Shown here one piece after another: positions 1-7,226 of a DNA stretch of 11,226 nt. The DNA is taken from positions 1 through 11,226 of the forward strand of contig CAYJAQ010000042.1 of assembly GCA_964368275.1 (NCBI GenBank), given 5' to 3'. The notes beneath the pieces are model-generated. The model was not told the DNA's origin. It made no database searches and saw nothing but the letters and a program-made list of their open reading frames with translations. A program made the translations under genes and the position numbers. The first letter of the stretch is position 1. Each line of letters opens with the position of its first letter. Source of the DNA: CAYJAQ01 sp964368275 (GTDB lineage Bacteria > Bacillota_I > Bacilli_A > ML615J-28 > CAG-313).

Positions 1-772
1 AATCTTGATAATCGTTAAATAATACTTCCGAAGAATATAAACCTTGATAGTTAATCATCTTTAATGTTCTAAAATAGCTGACAAAATCAATTGTTCCTTT
101 TCCAAGAGCAGCATGTTGATCTGACTTACCATTATTATCACTCAAGTGTAGATGACATAAATCATCCCGCATAATAAAGGCAAAATTACTAATATCTTTT
201 TTACTAGGTATCTCTTGATATGATGCGTGGTAATGTGCACAATCAAAGATAAACTTAATATTAGGTTCATTGACATTATCAATTAATTCTTGCATTTCTT
301 CAGGTGTTTTGGCAAGTTCATCTTGACCAACTAAATTTTCTAGCATAACCACCATATTATATTTACTAGCATACTGGCATAATTTTTTAATATTACGAGC
401 TGCTAAAAATTCTGCTTCTTCTTTGGTTAGGGTGTGATCAAGAGAACCCGGATGGAGCGTCAATTTTTCAACTCCAAAAATATCAGCAAAATCAATTGCT
501 TCATAGAAACGATCCATTGTGCGATCTAAATCAACCATCGTCGCAAGATTATTGTCAGCTCCATATGGTAAATGGCAAACAATTTCAAAGTTTGGATATT
601 TCTCTAAGGCTTTTACACTATTAATATAATTGCGCTTTTGCATTTCACTGACACTATAGGGAAAAAATATTTCACAGCCTTGATAAATATTAGTCTTTAC
701 CAAGTTTTCTTCATAACTTTTAATGTCTTCACTTGTTCTTAATGGATTAATTGTAAAACATTTGCGAATCAT
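1..772 (-). CDS. Sugar phosphate isomerase/epimerase-like TIM-barrel protein (3' end beyond window)
   Basis: Reading from the ATG at 772 to the left edge gives 257 residues with no stop, so the C-terminus is missing. The sequence fits the AP-endonuclease-2/xylose-isomerase-like TIM-barrel family, whose members bind a divalent metal and act as sugar or sugar-phosphate isomerases, epimerases, or endonuclease IV. Candidate metal and catalytic residues lie where the family places them: HPGS near 107, E145 in LEN, D177 and H180 in FDCAHYH, H207/H209 and D212 in HLHLSDN, H220 ahead of LGKGTIDF, and E249 in SSEV. HLHLSDN and LGKG are more typical of sugar isomerases than of DNA repair enzymes, so I favour a cytoplasmic carbohydrate role; the substrate cannot be read from sequence. 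Only one base separates it from the upstream lipoprotein stop, and its AAGGTGA ribosome binding site lies inside that gene, so the two are translationally close-coupled. Confidence 0.85.
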   Translation of the reverse strand, partial: MIRKCFTINPLRTSEDIKSYEENLVKTNIYQGCEIFFPYSVSEMQKRNYINSVKALEKYPNFEIVCHLPYGADNNLATMVDLDRTMDRFYEAIDFADIFGVEKLTLHPGSLDHTLTKEEAEFLAARNIKKLCQYASKYNMVVMLENLVGQDELAKTPEEMQELIDNVNEPNIKFIFDCAHYHASYQEIPSKKDISNFAFIMRDDLCHLHLSDNNGKSDQHAALGKGTIDFVSYFRTLKMINYQGLYSSEVLFNDYQD

Positions 773-773
773 T

Positions 774-2096
774 TTATTCACCTTGATAGTTCCATTTAAT
801 TGGACGATTGCTTACATTCCAAGTTACACCCCAAGTAGCAGGCATTGATGGTTCGGCACAATAGATAGTTAATTTACTACATGCATAAAGAGCACCATTT
901 TCAATACTTTCAACTCCTAGTGGAATGTAGAATTCTTTTAAATTAGTATTCCATTGGAAGGCATATGCACCAATATACTTAACCGTTTCAGGTATTCTAA
1001 AGACTTCCATACTGCTCCACCAAGTGAAAGCAGCTGAGCCAATATGTTCAAGTCCTTCATTAAAGGCAAAATCCGTACAACTAGTACAACTAGAAAAACC
1101 ATAACTGCCAATCTTCTTAAGAGTAGTTGGTAAAGTAATTTTCTTAATATTTTCACAACCACTGAAGGCATGATTACCAATTTCCACAAATCCTTCGCTA
1201 ATGGAGAGTGTTACAAGTTTCAGACAATATGCAAATGCATAATCACCAATCTTGGTATTCTGTAACTCACCATTAAAAGTAGTAGGAATATTTAATTCAG
1301 TGTCTTCACCTAAATAGCATGTAATCACTGCACTATTATTATCAAAATCTTTTAATATCTCATAATCATTAATTTGTTCAAGATTATTAGGAGCTATATT
1401 ATTATAAAGGCAGCTATTAGGAGCATCATACCATTGTTCTTCAAAATCTTCTTTTTGCTCTTTCTCTAAGTAAATAACTTTAGTATCATAGAAAGCATGA
1501 TTACCAATTTTTTCAACACTATCAGGAATATAAACACTACGCATTGATTTACAATATTGGAATGCCATAGCACCAATGCTTGTAATCGTATTTGGAATAA
1601 TAACCTTTTTAATGGTTTCATTACTATAAAAAGCCTTATCAGCAATCTTAGTTACTGGAACACCTTCATATCGACTTGGAATTGTTACAATCGTATCATA
1701 GCCTAAATATCCAGCAACTGTATAATAAGATTTATTAAAACTTAATACATATTCAATACCAGGTGTTGAATACTCCTGAACTTCAAAAGTTATCTTAGTT
1801 TCAAATTCTAAGTACTTTACGGTTACTTCATGACGGCCAACTACCGATAAATACTGTAAGTCTTCTGGTAAAATCATATCTAATGTAAATGGTACTTTTT
1901 GGTCATTACCATCACTATACTTAACTGTTAACTCTAATTCTTCTAAATTATTCTCACGATGTTCTTCCCAAGTGTTAATACCATCTTGAACTACTTCGAT
2001 ACCAGTAATAACTGGTTCTTTTTCTTTACAAGCGATAAGAACGAAAGATAAACAAATGGCAAAGAGAACTGTTAATAATGCTTTAATTTTCTTCAT
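774..2096 (-). CDS. Surface lipoprotein with BspA-type leucine-rich repeats (LRR_5)
   Basis: The 440-residue protein starts with a signal peptide (MKKIK, hydrophobic stretch about 7-21) ending in a lipobox L20-I-A-C23, so it should be lipidated at C23 and anchored outside the membrane. Residues about 29-108 look like a small bacterial Ig-like beta domain. Residues about 115-410 carry BspA/Treponema-type leucine-rich repeats, seen as recurring 'IG..AF..C..L..v.iP..v..I' units (examples near 151-175, 174-198, 283-306, 306-330, 329-353, 352-376, 375-399). A spacer of about 45 residues (about 208-255) interrupts the repeat array. The C-terminal IYCAEPSMP...W...W block is common at the end of such gut-bacterial LRR proteins. 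Members are implicated in surface adhesion or binding; the ligand here is unknown. The start is supported by GAAGGTG just upstream and by its own promoter. The pairing with a cytoplasmic sugar isomerase has no obvious functional explanation. Confidence 0.9.
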   Translation of the reverse strand: MKKIKALLTVLFAICLSFVLIACKEKEPVITGIEVVQDGINTWEEHRENNLEELELTVKYSDGNDQKVPFTLDMILPEDLQYLSVVGRHEVTVKYLEFETKITFEVQEYSTPGIEYVLSFNKSYYTVAGYLGYDTIVTIPSRYEGVPVTKIADKAFYSNETIKKVIIPNTITSIGAMAFQYCKSMRSVYIPDSVEKIGNHAFYDTKVIYLEKEQKEDFEEQWYDAPNSCLYNNIAPNNLEQINDYEILKDFDNNSAVITCYLGEDTELNIPTTFNGELQNTKIGDYAFAYCLKLVTLSISEGFVEIGNHAFSGCENIKKITLPTTLKKIGSYGFSSCTSCTDFAFNEGLEHIGSAAFTWWSSMEVFRIPETVKYIGAYAFQWNTNLKEFYIPLGVESIENGALYACSKLTIYCAEPSMPATWGVTWNVSNRPIKWNYQGE

Positions 2097-2118
2097 AGTA
2101 CACCTTCTTTTCTCTTAT

Positions 2119-2146
2119 ATTATATCACTTTCCGTATTTTTAGCAA
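2119..2146 (-). promoter_or_regulatory. Extended -10 promoter for the lipoprotein/isomerase unit
   Basis: On the minus strand TATAAT (2119-2124) is preceded by TGA, giving the extended -10 form TGNTATAAT. Sixteen bases further upstream is TTGCTA (2141-2146), four of six matches to TTGACA. It lies between the terminator of the preceding operon and the lipoprotein ATG at 2096, giving a short 5' leader of about 15-20 bases. The position and match to the sigma-A consensus are good; the transcription start itself is inferred. Confidence 0.7.
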
Positions 2147-2180
2147 ATCATTTACAAATTAGATTGTACTTGCCAAAATA

Positions 2181-2205
2181 AAACTACAAGCATTACTTGT
2201 AGTTT
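2181..2205 (-). terminator. Rho-independent-like terminator after the radical SAM gene
   Basis: A perfect 10-bp inverted repeat (2181-2190 against 2196-2205) encloses a five-base loop and begins one base after the TAA stop of the radical SAM gene. On the minus strand the stem is followed by TTTTATTTTGG. The stem has only three G/C pairs, so it may be a modest terminator, but its position at the end of a three-gene unit and ahead of a separate promoter supports the call. Confidence 0.7.
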
Positions 2206-2206
2206 A

Positions 2207-3076
2207 TTAGATTTCCATAAGTTGTTGAAACTCATATTGTTTGGGCATCTCATGCAAATAGCTAAATATTTCATTAACATCATGCATAATGCCATTTTCT
2301 TCGCATACACGTTGAAAAACTTTCATCAGTGAGCTATTGTAAGGACTATTAATCTCATAGTTTAGTCCATAGTTGCGTTCATAGATTAATCGTAAACCTA
2401 GAAAATGCTCATCTAGTTTTTCATAAAAGTATTCACGATTACCTTCGCGTAAGGTAAGTCCCATGCCAAAGCAAATTATTCCTTTGACTTTTGCTTCTAT
2501 ACAATACCTTAAAATCCCTTGTAAGTTCTCTAAAGTATCGGTGATATAGGGTAAAATAGGATCTAACCAAACGATAGTTGGTATGTTATGCTGGTTAAGA
2601 ATTTTTAATGCTTCAAAGCGTTCTTTAGTAGTAGAAACATGAGGTTCAATTATCTTACATATTTCTTCGTCATAGCAAGTTAGTGTCATTTGAACCACTG
2701 CTTTGCTTTTCTTAGCAATTCGCTCTAAAATATCCAAATCGTTTAACACTTTGTTTGATTTAGTTAGAACTGTCACCCCAAAGCCATACTTTTCAATAAT
2801 TGCTAAAGCTTTTCTAGTATAATGAACTACATCATCAACATGGTTATAGGGATCAGTCATGGAGCCCGTCCCAATCATTATTTTTTTGCGTTTTCTTTGT
2901 AAAGTCGCTTCTAGTAATTCTAAAGCATTTTCTTTTACTTCTATATCTTCAAATTGGTGATTTATCTGGTAACACTTACTGCGGGAATCACAATATATAC
3001 ATCCATGGGTACAACCACGATAGATATTCATCCCTCCATTAGGTGAGATTATCCCTTTGACTTTTACAAAATGCAT
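2207..3076 (-). CDS. SPL-family radical SAM protein
   Basis: The 289-residue protein carries the radical SAM cluster motif C22-x3-C26-x2-C29 in the context YRGCTHGCIYCDSRSKCYQI. This is the characteristic start of the spore-photoproduct-lyase-related (SplB/COG1533-like) family. The three cysteines should hold a 4Fe-4S cluster that cleaves S-adenosylmethionine. GTGSMTDPYN (about 69-78) and the downstream TKS, TLT and LDPILP strands are typical of the half TIM barrel in this group. The family includes true spore photoproduct lyase, but this short form has no extra domain that would prove DNA photolesion repair, and most relatives are uncharacterised. It follows the aldehyde dehydrogenase by five bases. 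The best Shine-Dalgarno-like match, AAAGG, lies about 16 bases before the ATG, so translation is probably coupled. Its substrate is unknown. Confidence 0.85.
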   Translation of the reverse strand: MHFVKVKGIISPNGGMNIYRGCTHGCIYCDSRSKCYQINHQFEDIEVKENALELLEATLQRKRKKIMIGTGSMTDPYNHVDDVVHYTRKALAIIEKYGFGVTVLTKSNKVLNDLDILERIAKKSKAVVQMTLTCYDEEICKIIEPHVSTTKERFEALKILNQHNIPTIVWLDPILPYITDTLENLQGILRYCIEAKVKGIICFGMGLTLREGNREYFYEKLDEHFLGLRLIYERNYGLNYEINSPYNSSLMKVFQRVCEENGIMHDVNEIFSYLHEMPKQYEFQQLMEI

Positions 3077-3081
3077 AATTT

Positions 3082-4437
3082 TTATTTAGTTACCTTTCTA
3101 AGCGTTGCTAGTTTTTTAGCATCATATGGTGGGTACTTCACATCAAGTTCAACCTTCCCTTTAACAAAAACACTCTTGTAATGAGAGAATGTTTCAAAAG
3201 ATTTCTCTCCATGATACGCTCCCATACCACTACGCCCAACTCCTCCAAATGGCAACATATCGTTCGTTAAATGCATGATAGTATCATTAATGCAACCTCC
3301 CCCATAACTTACACTATTTACCACATATTCAATATTATTATTGTTATTAGAAAAATAATATAAAGCCAGCGGTTTATCAAGGGTTTGAAGTTCTTTTACA
3401 ACATCAATTAGATATTCAAATGTTAATACTGGTAAAATAGGGCCAAAGATTTCTTCTTGCATTACAGCATCTTCTCTAGTAACCCCATCAAGAATTGTTG
3501 GTTCCATTTGCCGATTATTTACATTACCTCCAAAGATTAACTTATCTTTATTAATTAAACCTTTCAGTCTTTCAACATGCTTATCATTAATAATATAAGT
3601 AAAACTTGGTGATAACTTTCCATCAACATAATAGAATTTCTTTATCCATTGTTTAATTTTTTTGATTAATTCTTCTTTAACACTCGCATGAACTAATAAA
3701 TAGTCAGGAGCAACACATGTTTGTCCCGCATTTAAATATTTCCCCCACGTAATGCGCTTCGCAGCAAGGTCTAAATCCGCTGTTTCATCGACAATACATG
3801 GTGACTTACCTCCTAGTTCTAAGCTAAATGGCGTTAAGTGCTTCGCAGCTTTTTCCATAACAATACGACCGACTACATCGCCACCGGTAAAGAAGATATA
3901 ATCAAACTTCTGATCAAGTAATGTTTGGTTGACCTCGCGTCCCCCTAAAACAACACTAATTAGTTTATCATCAAAATGTGATAATACTTTGCCCATTGCT
4001 CTTGCTACATTATAAGCATATTCCGATGGTTTTAAAACAACCGTGTTCCCAGCAGCGATAGCACCAACTAAAGGTGAGAAAGATAACTGTAAAGGATAAT
4101 TCCAAGGTGCCATGACTAAGACAACCCCATATGGTTCTTTATGAATAAAACCATGCGAAGGAAAGTTAATAAAATTACTTCGCACCTTCTGATCTTTTGC
4201 ATACTTTGAAAGATGTTTTAACATATGATCAATTTCCGCAATAACCATTGAGAACTCTGTTGCAATAACATCAAATTCACATTTATTAAAATCTTGCATA
4301 AAGGCTTCACATAATAATGCTTCATTATTAATAAGCTCTTCTTTTAATTTTTTTAAAACCGCTTTGCGAAAGTTTACCCCTTTAGTAACACCAGTTAGGA
4401 AATATTCGCGTTGGGCATTAACAATATTTTCAATCAT
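3082..4437 (-). CDS. NAD(P)-dependent aldehyde dehydrogenase, class 3-like (fatty aldehyde type)
   Basis: The protein has 451 residues, the compact length of class 3 aldehyde dehydrogenases (about 450-460), shorter than the usual 480-500. It oxidises aldehydes to carboxylic acids through a covalent thiohemiacetal. Visible landmarks are N113 in APWNYPLQL, LKPSEY at 135-140, the cofactor-loop FTGGDVVG at 183-190 (FTGS is more usual), E207 in LELGGKSPCIVD, the catalytic cysteine C241 in NAGQTCVAPDY, EEIFGP at 328-333 and PFGGVGRSGMGAYHG near the end. All catalytic residues are intact. A short poly-Asn stretch (364-368) sits in a variable region. It lies directly downstream of a lysoplasmalogenase-like gene, whose expected product is a fatty aldehyde, so a long-chain aldehyde substrate is an attractive inference. 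A generic detoxification role is the alternative. Confidence 0.92.
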   Translation of the reverse strand: MIENIVNAQREYFLTGVTKGVNFRKAVLKKLKEELINNEALLCEAFMQDFNKCEFDVIATEFSMVIAEIDHMLKHLSKYAKDQKVRSNFINFPSHGFIHKEPYGVVLVMAPWNYPLQLSFSPLVGAIAAGNTVVLKPSEYAYNVARAMGKVLSHFDDKLISVVLGGREVNQTLLDQKFDYIFFTGGDVVGRIVMEKAAKHLTPFSLELGGKSPCIVDETADLDLAAKRITWGKYLNAGQTCVAPDYLLVHASVKEELIKKIKQWIKKFYYVDGKLSPSFTYIINDKHVERLKGLINKDKLIFGGNVNNRQMEPTILDGVTREDAVMQEEIFGPILPVLTFEYLIDVVKELQTLDKPLALYYFSNNNNNIEYVVNSVSYGGGCINDTIMHLTNDMLPFGGVGRSGMGAYHGEKSFETFSHYKSVFVKGKVELDVKYPPYDAKKLATLRKVTK

Positions 4438-4442
4438 TTTTT

Positions 4443-4449
4443 CCTCCTA
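4443..4449 (-). promoter_or_regulatory. Strong ribosome binding site of the aldehyde dehydrogenase, fused to the preceding stop
   Basis: On the minus strand AGGAGG (4443-4448) sits five bases before the aldehyde dehydrogenase ATG. Its first two bases are the last two of the TAG stop codon (4447-4449) of the upstream membrane protein. Ribosomes finishing the first gene therefore stop on the initiation signal of the second, which favours coupled synthesis of the two enzymes. Confidence 0.85.
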
Positions 4450-5148
4450 CAAAGACAAAATACTTAAGGCAATCAATATTTGTGCACTATAGTATAAAGT
4501 ATGATTAATAATTATATACTTATTATTCTCTTCTTTACCACCATAATACATAGCAGAAAGAACAATATCTGACGCTAAGAATAAACATAAACCAATAGCA
4601 TTTAATCCTAATTGATTAGTTTTGATAAAGATACAAGTGCAGAAAGCACCGACAAAGGCTAGTAAAAAACCATATAAAACACTTTGTAATAAGTAAGACT
4701 CCATTTTGTATTTTAATAATCTAATTCCAATTATCGTAATAGCAACAAAGGCAACACCTATTGCACCACTAATTAGTAAACTTTCCGTAACATATACCTT
4801 TAGATTAACGGCTGTTATTACTAAAGCAATTAAATAAAGAATATGTCCAATACTAAATGAACAAATTCCACTATTTAGATATGCCTTTTTATCTTCTTGA
4901 TATATGACTTTTAAATCAAGCAGAACATCGCCAATCAATCCAAAGACTAACCCAAAAATCATAATTAGCATAACTGGTGTAATATTATCACGTGATATTG
5001 CACATATTATTGCAATTGTACAAAATAACAATGAAGTAAGTGCCTTTGCAAGTAACGCAAAAACGCGCATTCTTTTTATTCGTAAATAAATGAAGAGTAG
5101 GTACGAAACAATCGTAGAAACAAGAACGAGTGTAATTGGTAAATTCAT
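4447..5148 (-). CDS. YhhN/TMEM86-family membrane protein, putative lysoplasmalogenase
   Basis: A 233-residue integral membrane protein with about eight hydrophobic segments (roughly 4-22, 29-50, 58-77, 92-113, 118-144, 152-174, 178-202, 210-231). It matches the YhhN/TMEM86 pattern: a conserved lysine early in the second helix (K35), GLxxGLIGDVLLDLK with D74, SFSIGHILYL with H102, and ASDIVLSAMYYGG with D194. The two membrane aspartates are family-conserved and are the likely catalytic or metal-linked residues. Characterised family members hydrolyse the vinyl ether bond of lysoplasmalogens, giving glycerophospho-base and a fatty aldehyde. It is the first intact gene of the operon and its stop codon overlaps the ribosome binding site of an aldehyde dehydrogenase, which fits that chemistry. 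Bacterial homologues are mostly untested, so the fold is more certain than the reaction. Confidence 0.8.
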   Translation of the reverse strand: MNLPITLVLVSTIVSYLLFIYLRIKRMRVFALLAKALTSLLFCTIAIICAISRDNITPVMLIMIFGLVFGLIGDVLLDLKVIYQEDKKAYLNSGICSFSIGHILYLIALVITAVNLKVYVTESLLISGAIGVAFVAITIIGIRLLKYKMESYLLQSVLYGFLLAFVGAFCTCIFIKTNQLGLNAIGLCLFLASDIVLSAMYYGGKEENNKYIIINHTLYYSAQILIALSILSL

Positions 5149-5165
5149 AAGTCAATATCACTTTC

Positions 5166-5399
5166 TTAGTATTTATATAAGTTTAACATGACGCTTTGCT
5201 TTTTTGAGTATACGTTTATATCCAAGAATTCATTTGCTATTATAGTTTCACCAAGTTCTATTATTGGCATACCATAGCTAAAAAGATTTTGGGATGTTTG
5301 CTTTCTTAGTAAATGCGTTTATATTATCTAGCAGTTGAACAAAAATACTATTTTTCTTACCACTAGATATATTATACCATACTTTTATTATTTTGATAA
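5166..5399 (-). pseudogene. Possible decayed coding remnant in the leader of the membrane-protein operon
   Basis: This describes most of the 284-base gap between the lysoplasmalogenase-like gene and the ABC operon. On the minus strand an open frame without ATG runs from about 5399 to a TAG at about 5280. One base out of phase, a second open frame continues to the TAA at 5166-5168. Dropping one base from the T5 run at 5280-5284 joins them into one stretch of about 77 codons with mixed, protein-like composition (it includes PKSFSYGMPIIELGETI near the join). No ATG or GTG begins it and an apparent promoter lies inside its 5' part, so if real it is a truncated, frameshifted remnant. I recognise no family. 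Chance open frames in AT-rich DNA remain a serious alternative. Confidence 0.25.
5371..5399 (-). promoter_or_regulatory. Extended -10 promoter for the lysoplasmalogenase/ALDH/radical SAM operon
   Basis: On the minus strand TTATCA (5394-5399, four of six to TTGACA) is followed after 17 bases by TATAAT (5371-5376), itself preceded by TGG, giving an extended -10. It starts just past the ABC-operon terminator and would give a leader of roughly 215 bases before the ATG at 5148. A second TATAAT at 5239-5244 is closer to the gene but lacks a recognisable -35, so I treat it as a weaker alternative. Confidence 0.6.
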
Positions 5400-5400
5400 T

Positions 5401-5434
5401 TAAAAAGGGAAAAAGGAGTAGTATCTACCCCTTT
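5401..5434 (-). terminator. Rho-independent terminator of the XRE/ABC exporter operon
   Basis: On the minus strand a 10-bp stem (5425-5434 with 5412-5421, one G-U wobble) closes a three-base loop (5422-5424) and is followed by a T-rich tract, TTTTTCCCTTTTT. The upstream arm begins with the last two bases of the TAA stop of the second ABC gene. GC-rich stem base pairs (four G's against CCTC) plus the T tract make this the clearest terminator in the window. Confidence 0.85.
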
Positions 5435-7226
5435 AGTTATTTTCGATTCGGTAATTCTTTGCTTGGCTCATGAATAATTTGTAGTATAAACTATCCGTTT
5501 TTAACATGAGATTGGCATGTGTATCAAAATCTGCTACTTTTCCACCATCAATTATCAATATGCGATCGCAGAACACAGATGATGACATTCGGTGGGAAAT
5601 ATAGATTGCTGTTTTAGAAAGTACCAAGTCATTAAAGTTCTTGTAAATATCCGCTTCAGCAAGAGGATCAAGTGCGCTAGTTGGTTCATCAAGAATTACT
5701 AGCGATGAATGCTTGTAAAGAGCTCTTGCAATTGCAAGTTTTTGGGCTTCGCCACCAGACATTTCAATACCTTTTTCATCATATGCCTTCGAATAAAGCG
5801 AATTAATTCCGGAAGGCAAAGCATCAATTTTATCTTTTAGACCAACTTTGCTTGCAACTTCATAAGCAATTTTTTCCTCACCATCTTCATTAAGAATGTT
5901 TTCTTTAAGTGAATATGCGAAAATTTTGAAATCTTGGAAGACAGCACTTATTGCTTGCATATATGAATGATATTCATAATCATAGATTGAAATGCCATTA
6001 ACATAGATATCACCAGTAGTTGGCTTGTATAGTCGGCATAGTAACTTAATCATTGTTGTTTTACCAGCCCCATTTAAACCAACAATTGATATCTTTTCCC
6101 CTTTATTAATCTTAAATGATACATCACTGATAATAACATTATCACTCTTAGGATATTTAAATGTCACGTGAACAAATTCAACTGCTTCGATTTCGCCATT
6201 AAATGGAATATGTTTACCAGAATCTGTTTCTTCTTCTAGTTCAATTAGCTCAACAAATGGGGTTAGATAAGCAACTGTTTGATTAATATTCATTATTTGA
6301 TTCAATAGTTGTGTCATTAATGTTGAGAAATTAATTGCTGAAGAAATGTACAATGAAAAGCTACTAACTGATAATTTTCTTGCGATAGTTTTAATTGCCA
6401 CAAAACCGTATACTAAGCCCATTTCGGTGTACTTTATTAGATTCATTGAGCAATTCATACCAATTAGTTTCATGTAAAATTTCTTAAAGCTAGTTGCAGT
6501 TTCATTACTATAATGAGCAAATTGATTTTGCATAAGTTTACCCAGTGTAAAAATTCGATAATCTTTAGCTTTATTATAATCATTAATTGTATTCAGGTAG
6601 TAACCAAAACGACGATTAATGGGAATTAAATCAGTATAAAACTTCATAAGCGTTTTATATTGAATAGCAAGAATCAGCACATTGAAGATTGTTGCTACTA
6701 CAACAATTACTAATAGTAACACATCAAATGTTATCATAATTGTTATTAATCCAATGAGCGTAATAATTATTTGAACTGTTTCAGAAAACGTCGTTAAGAA
6801 GCTATCAATTGCTCCTTGATTCTCAATTGCAAACTTAGCTCGTTCTTTTAAGTCTAAGTAATATGGATCTTCTAGGTATTGATACGGTAGATGCATTAGT
6901 TTAGTCGTAATTTTAGCGCTAATTGCATCAAAGACACGCGTTCTGCCTGTTTCAAAAATACGAATTAATAGTTTATTTAAAAAATTAATTATCGTATTAA
7001 GTGCAACAACAATGGCCCCAGCAATCAATGCATCTTTGTAAATACCATTTTCTAAATACTTTAATATTATTGATAAAGAATAAACATTAAAAACCGTAGT
7101 TCCTGCATTAACAATTGCTTTAAAGGCAACTGCGAAGAAATATCTTTTATCAGCTAAAAACGCAAATTTAATAAATTTTCCAAAAACATTTTTTGGCTTA
7201 CCTCGTTGTACAACTTTTTTACTCAT
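5433..7226 (-). CDS. ABC exporter half-transporter (membrane plus ATPase), partner 2
   Basis: The 597-residue protein has an N-terminal transmembrane domain (six helices expected, hydrophobic stretches about 28-57, 65-90, 150-190 and 265-320) and a C-terminal nucleotide-binding domain from about 345. ATPase motifs are complete: Walker A GLNGAGKTT (383-391), Q-loop Q431 in VFQD, signature MSGGE (489-493), Walker B LVILDEP with catalytic E514, and the switch histidine H545 in ISHR. The signature ends in E rather than the usual Q. This is the type IV (ABCB/MsbA-like) exporter layout; it lacks a C39 peptidase domain. The ATG overlaps the end of the preceding ABC gene by eight bases and has AAGGTG upstream, so the two halves are almost certainly made together as a heterodimer. 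The cargo (drug, peptide or lipid) cannot be told from sequence. Confidence 0.93.
   Translation of the reverse strand: MSKKVVQRGKPKNVFGKFIKFAFLADKRYFFAVAFKAIVNAGTTVFNVYSLSIILKYLENGIYKDALIAGAIVVALNTIINFLNKLLIRIFETGRTRVFDAISAKITTKLMHLPYQYLEDPYYLDLKERAKFAIENQGAIDSFLTTFSETVQIIITLIGLITIMITFDVLLLVIVVVATIFNVLILAIQYKTLMKFYTDLIPINRRFGYYLNTINDYNKAKDYRIFTLGKLMQNQFAHYSNETATSFKKFYMKLIGMNCSMNLIKYTEMGLVYGFVAIKTIARKLSVSSFSLYISSAINFSTLMTQLLNQIMNINQTVAYLTPFVELIELEEETDSGKHIPFNGEIEAVEFVHVTFKYPKSDNVIISDVSFKINKGEKISIVGLNGAGKTTMIKLLCRLYKPTTGDIYVNGISIYDYEYHSYMQAISAVFQDFKIFAYSLKENILNEDGEEKIAYEVASKVGLKDKIDALPSGINSLYSKAYDEKGIEMSGGEAQKLAIARALYKHSSLVILDEPTSALDPLAEADIYKNFNDLVLSKTAIYISHRMSSSVFCDRILIIDGGKVADFDTHANLMLKTDSLYYKLFMSQAKNYRIENN

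Noticed and set aside
938..1189. An 83-codon minus-strand frame within the lipoprotein gene
   Set aside because: It overlaps the LRR repeats in another frame; its repetitive hydrophobic composition is a by-product of the repeat coding sequence.
3330..3352. Short AAT-type repeat as a microsatellite or phase-variation tract
   Set aside because: It encodes a five-Asn run in a variable loop of the aldehyde dehydrogenase; the unit is three bases, so length change would not shift the frame.
5239..5244. A second TATAAT as the main promoter for the membrane protein gene
   Set aside because: No acceptable -35 hexamer at 16-19 bases and no TG extension; the element at 5371 is better.
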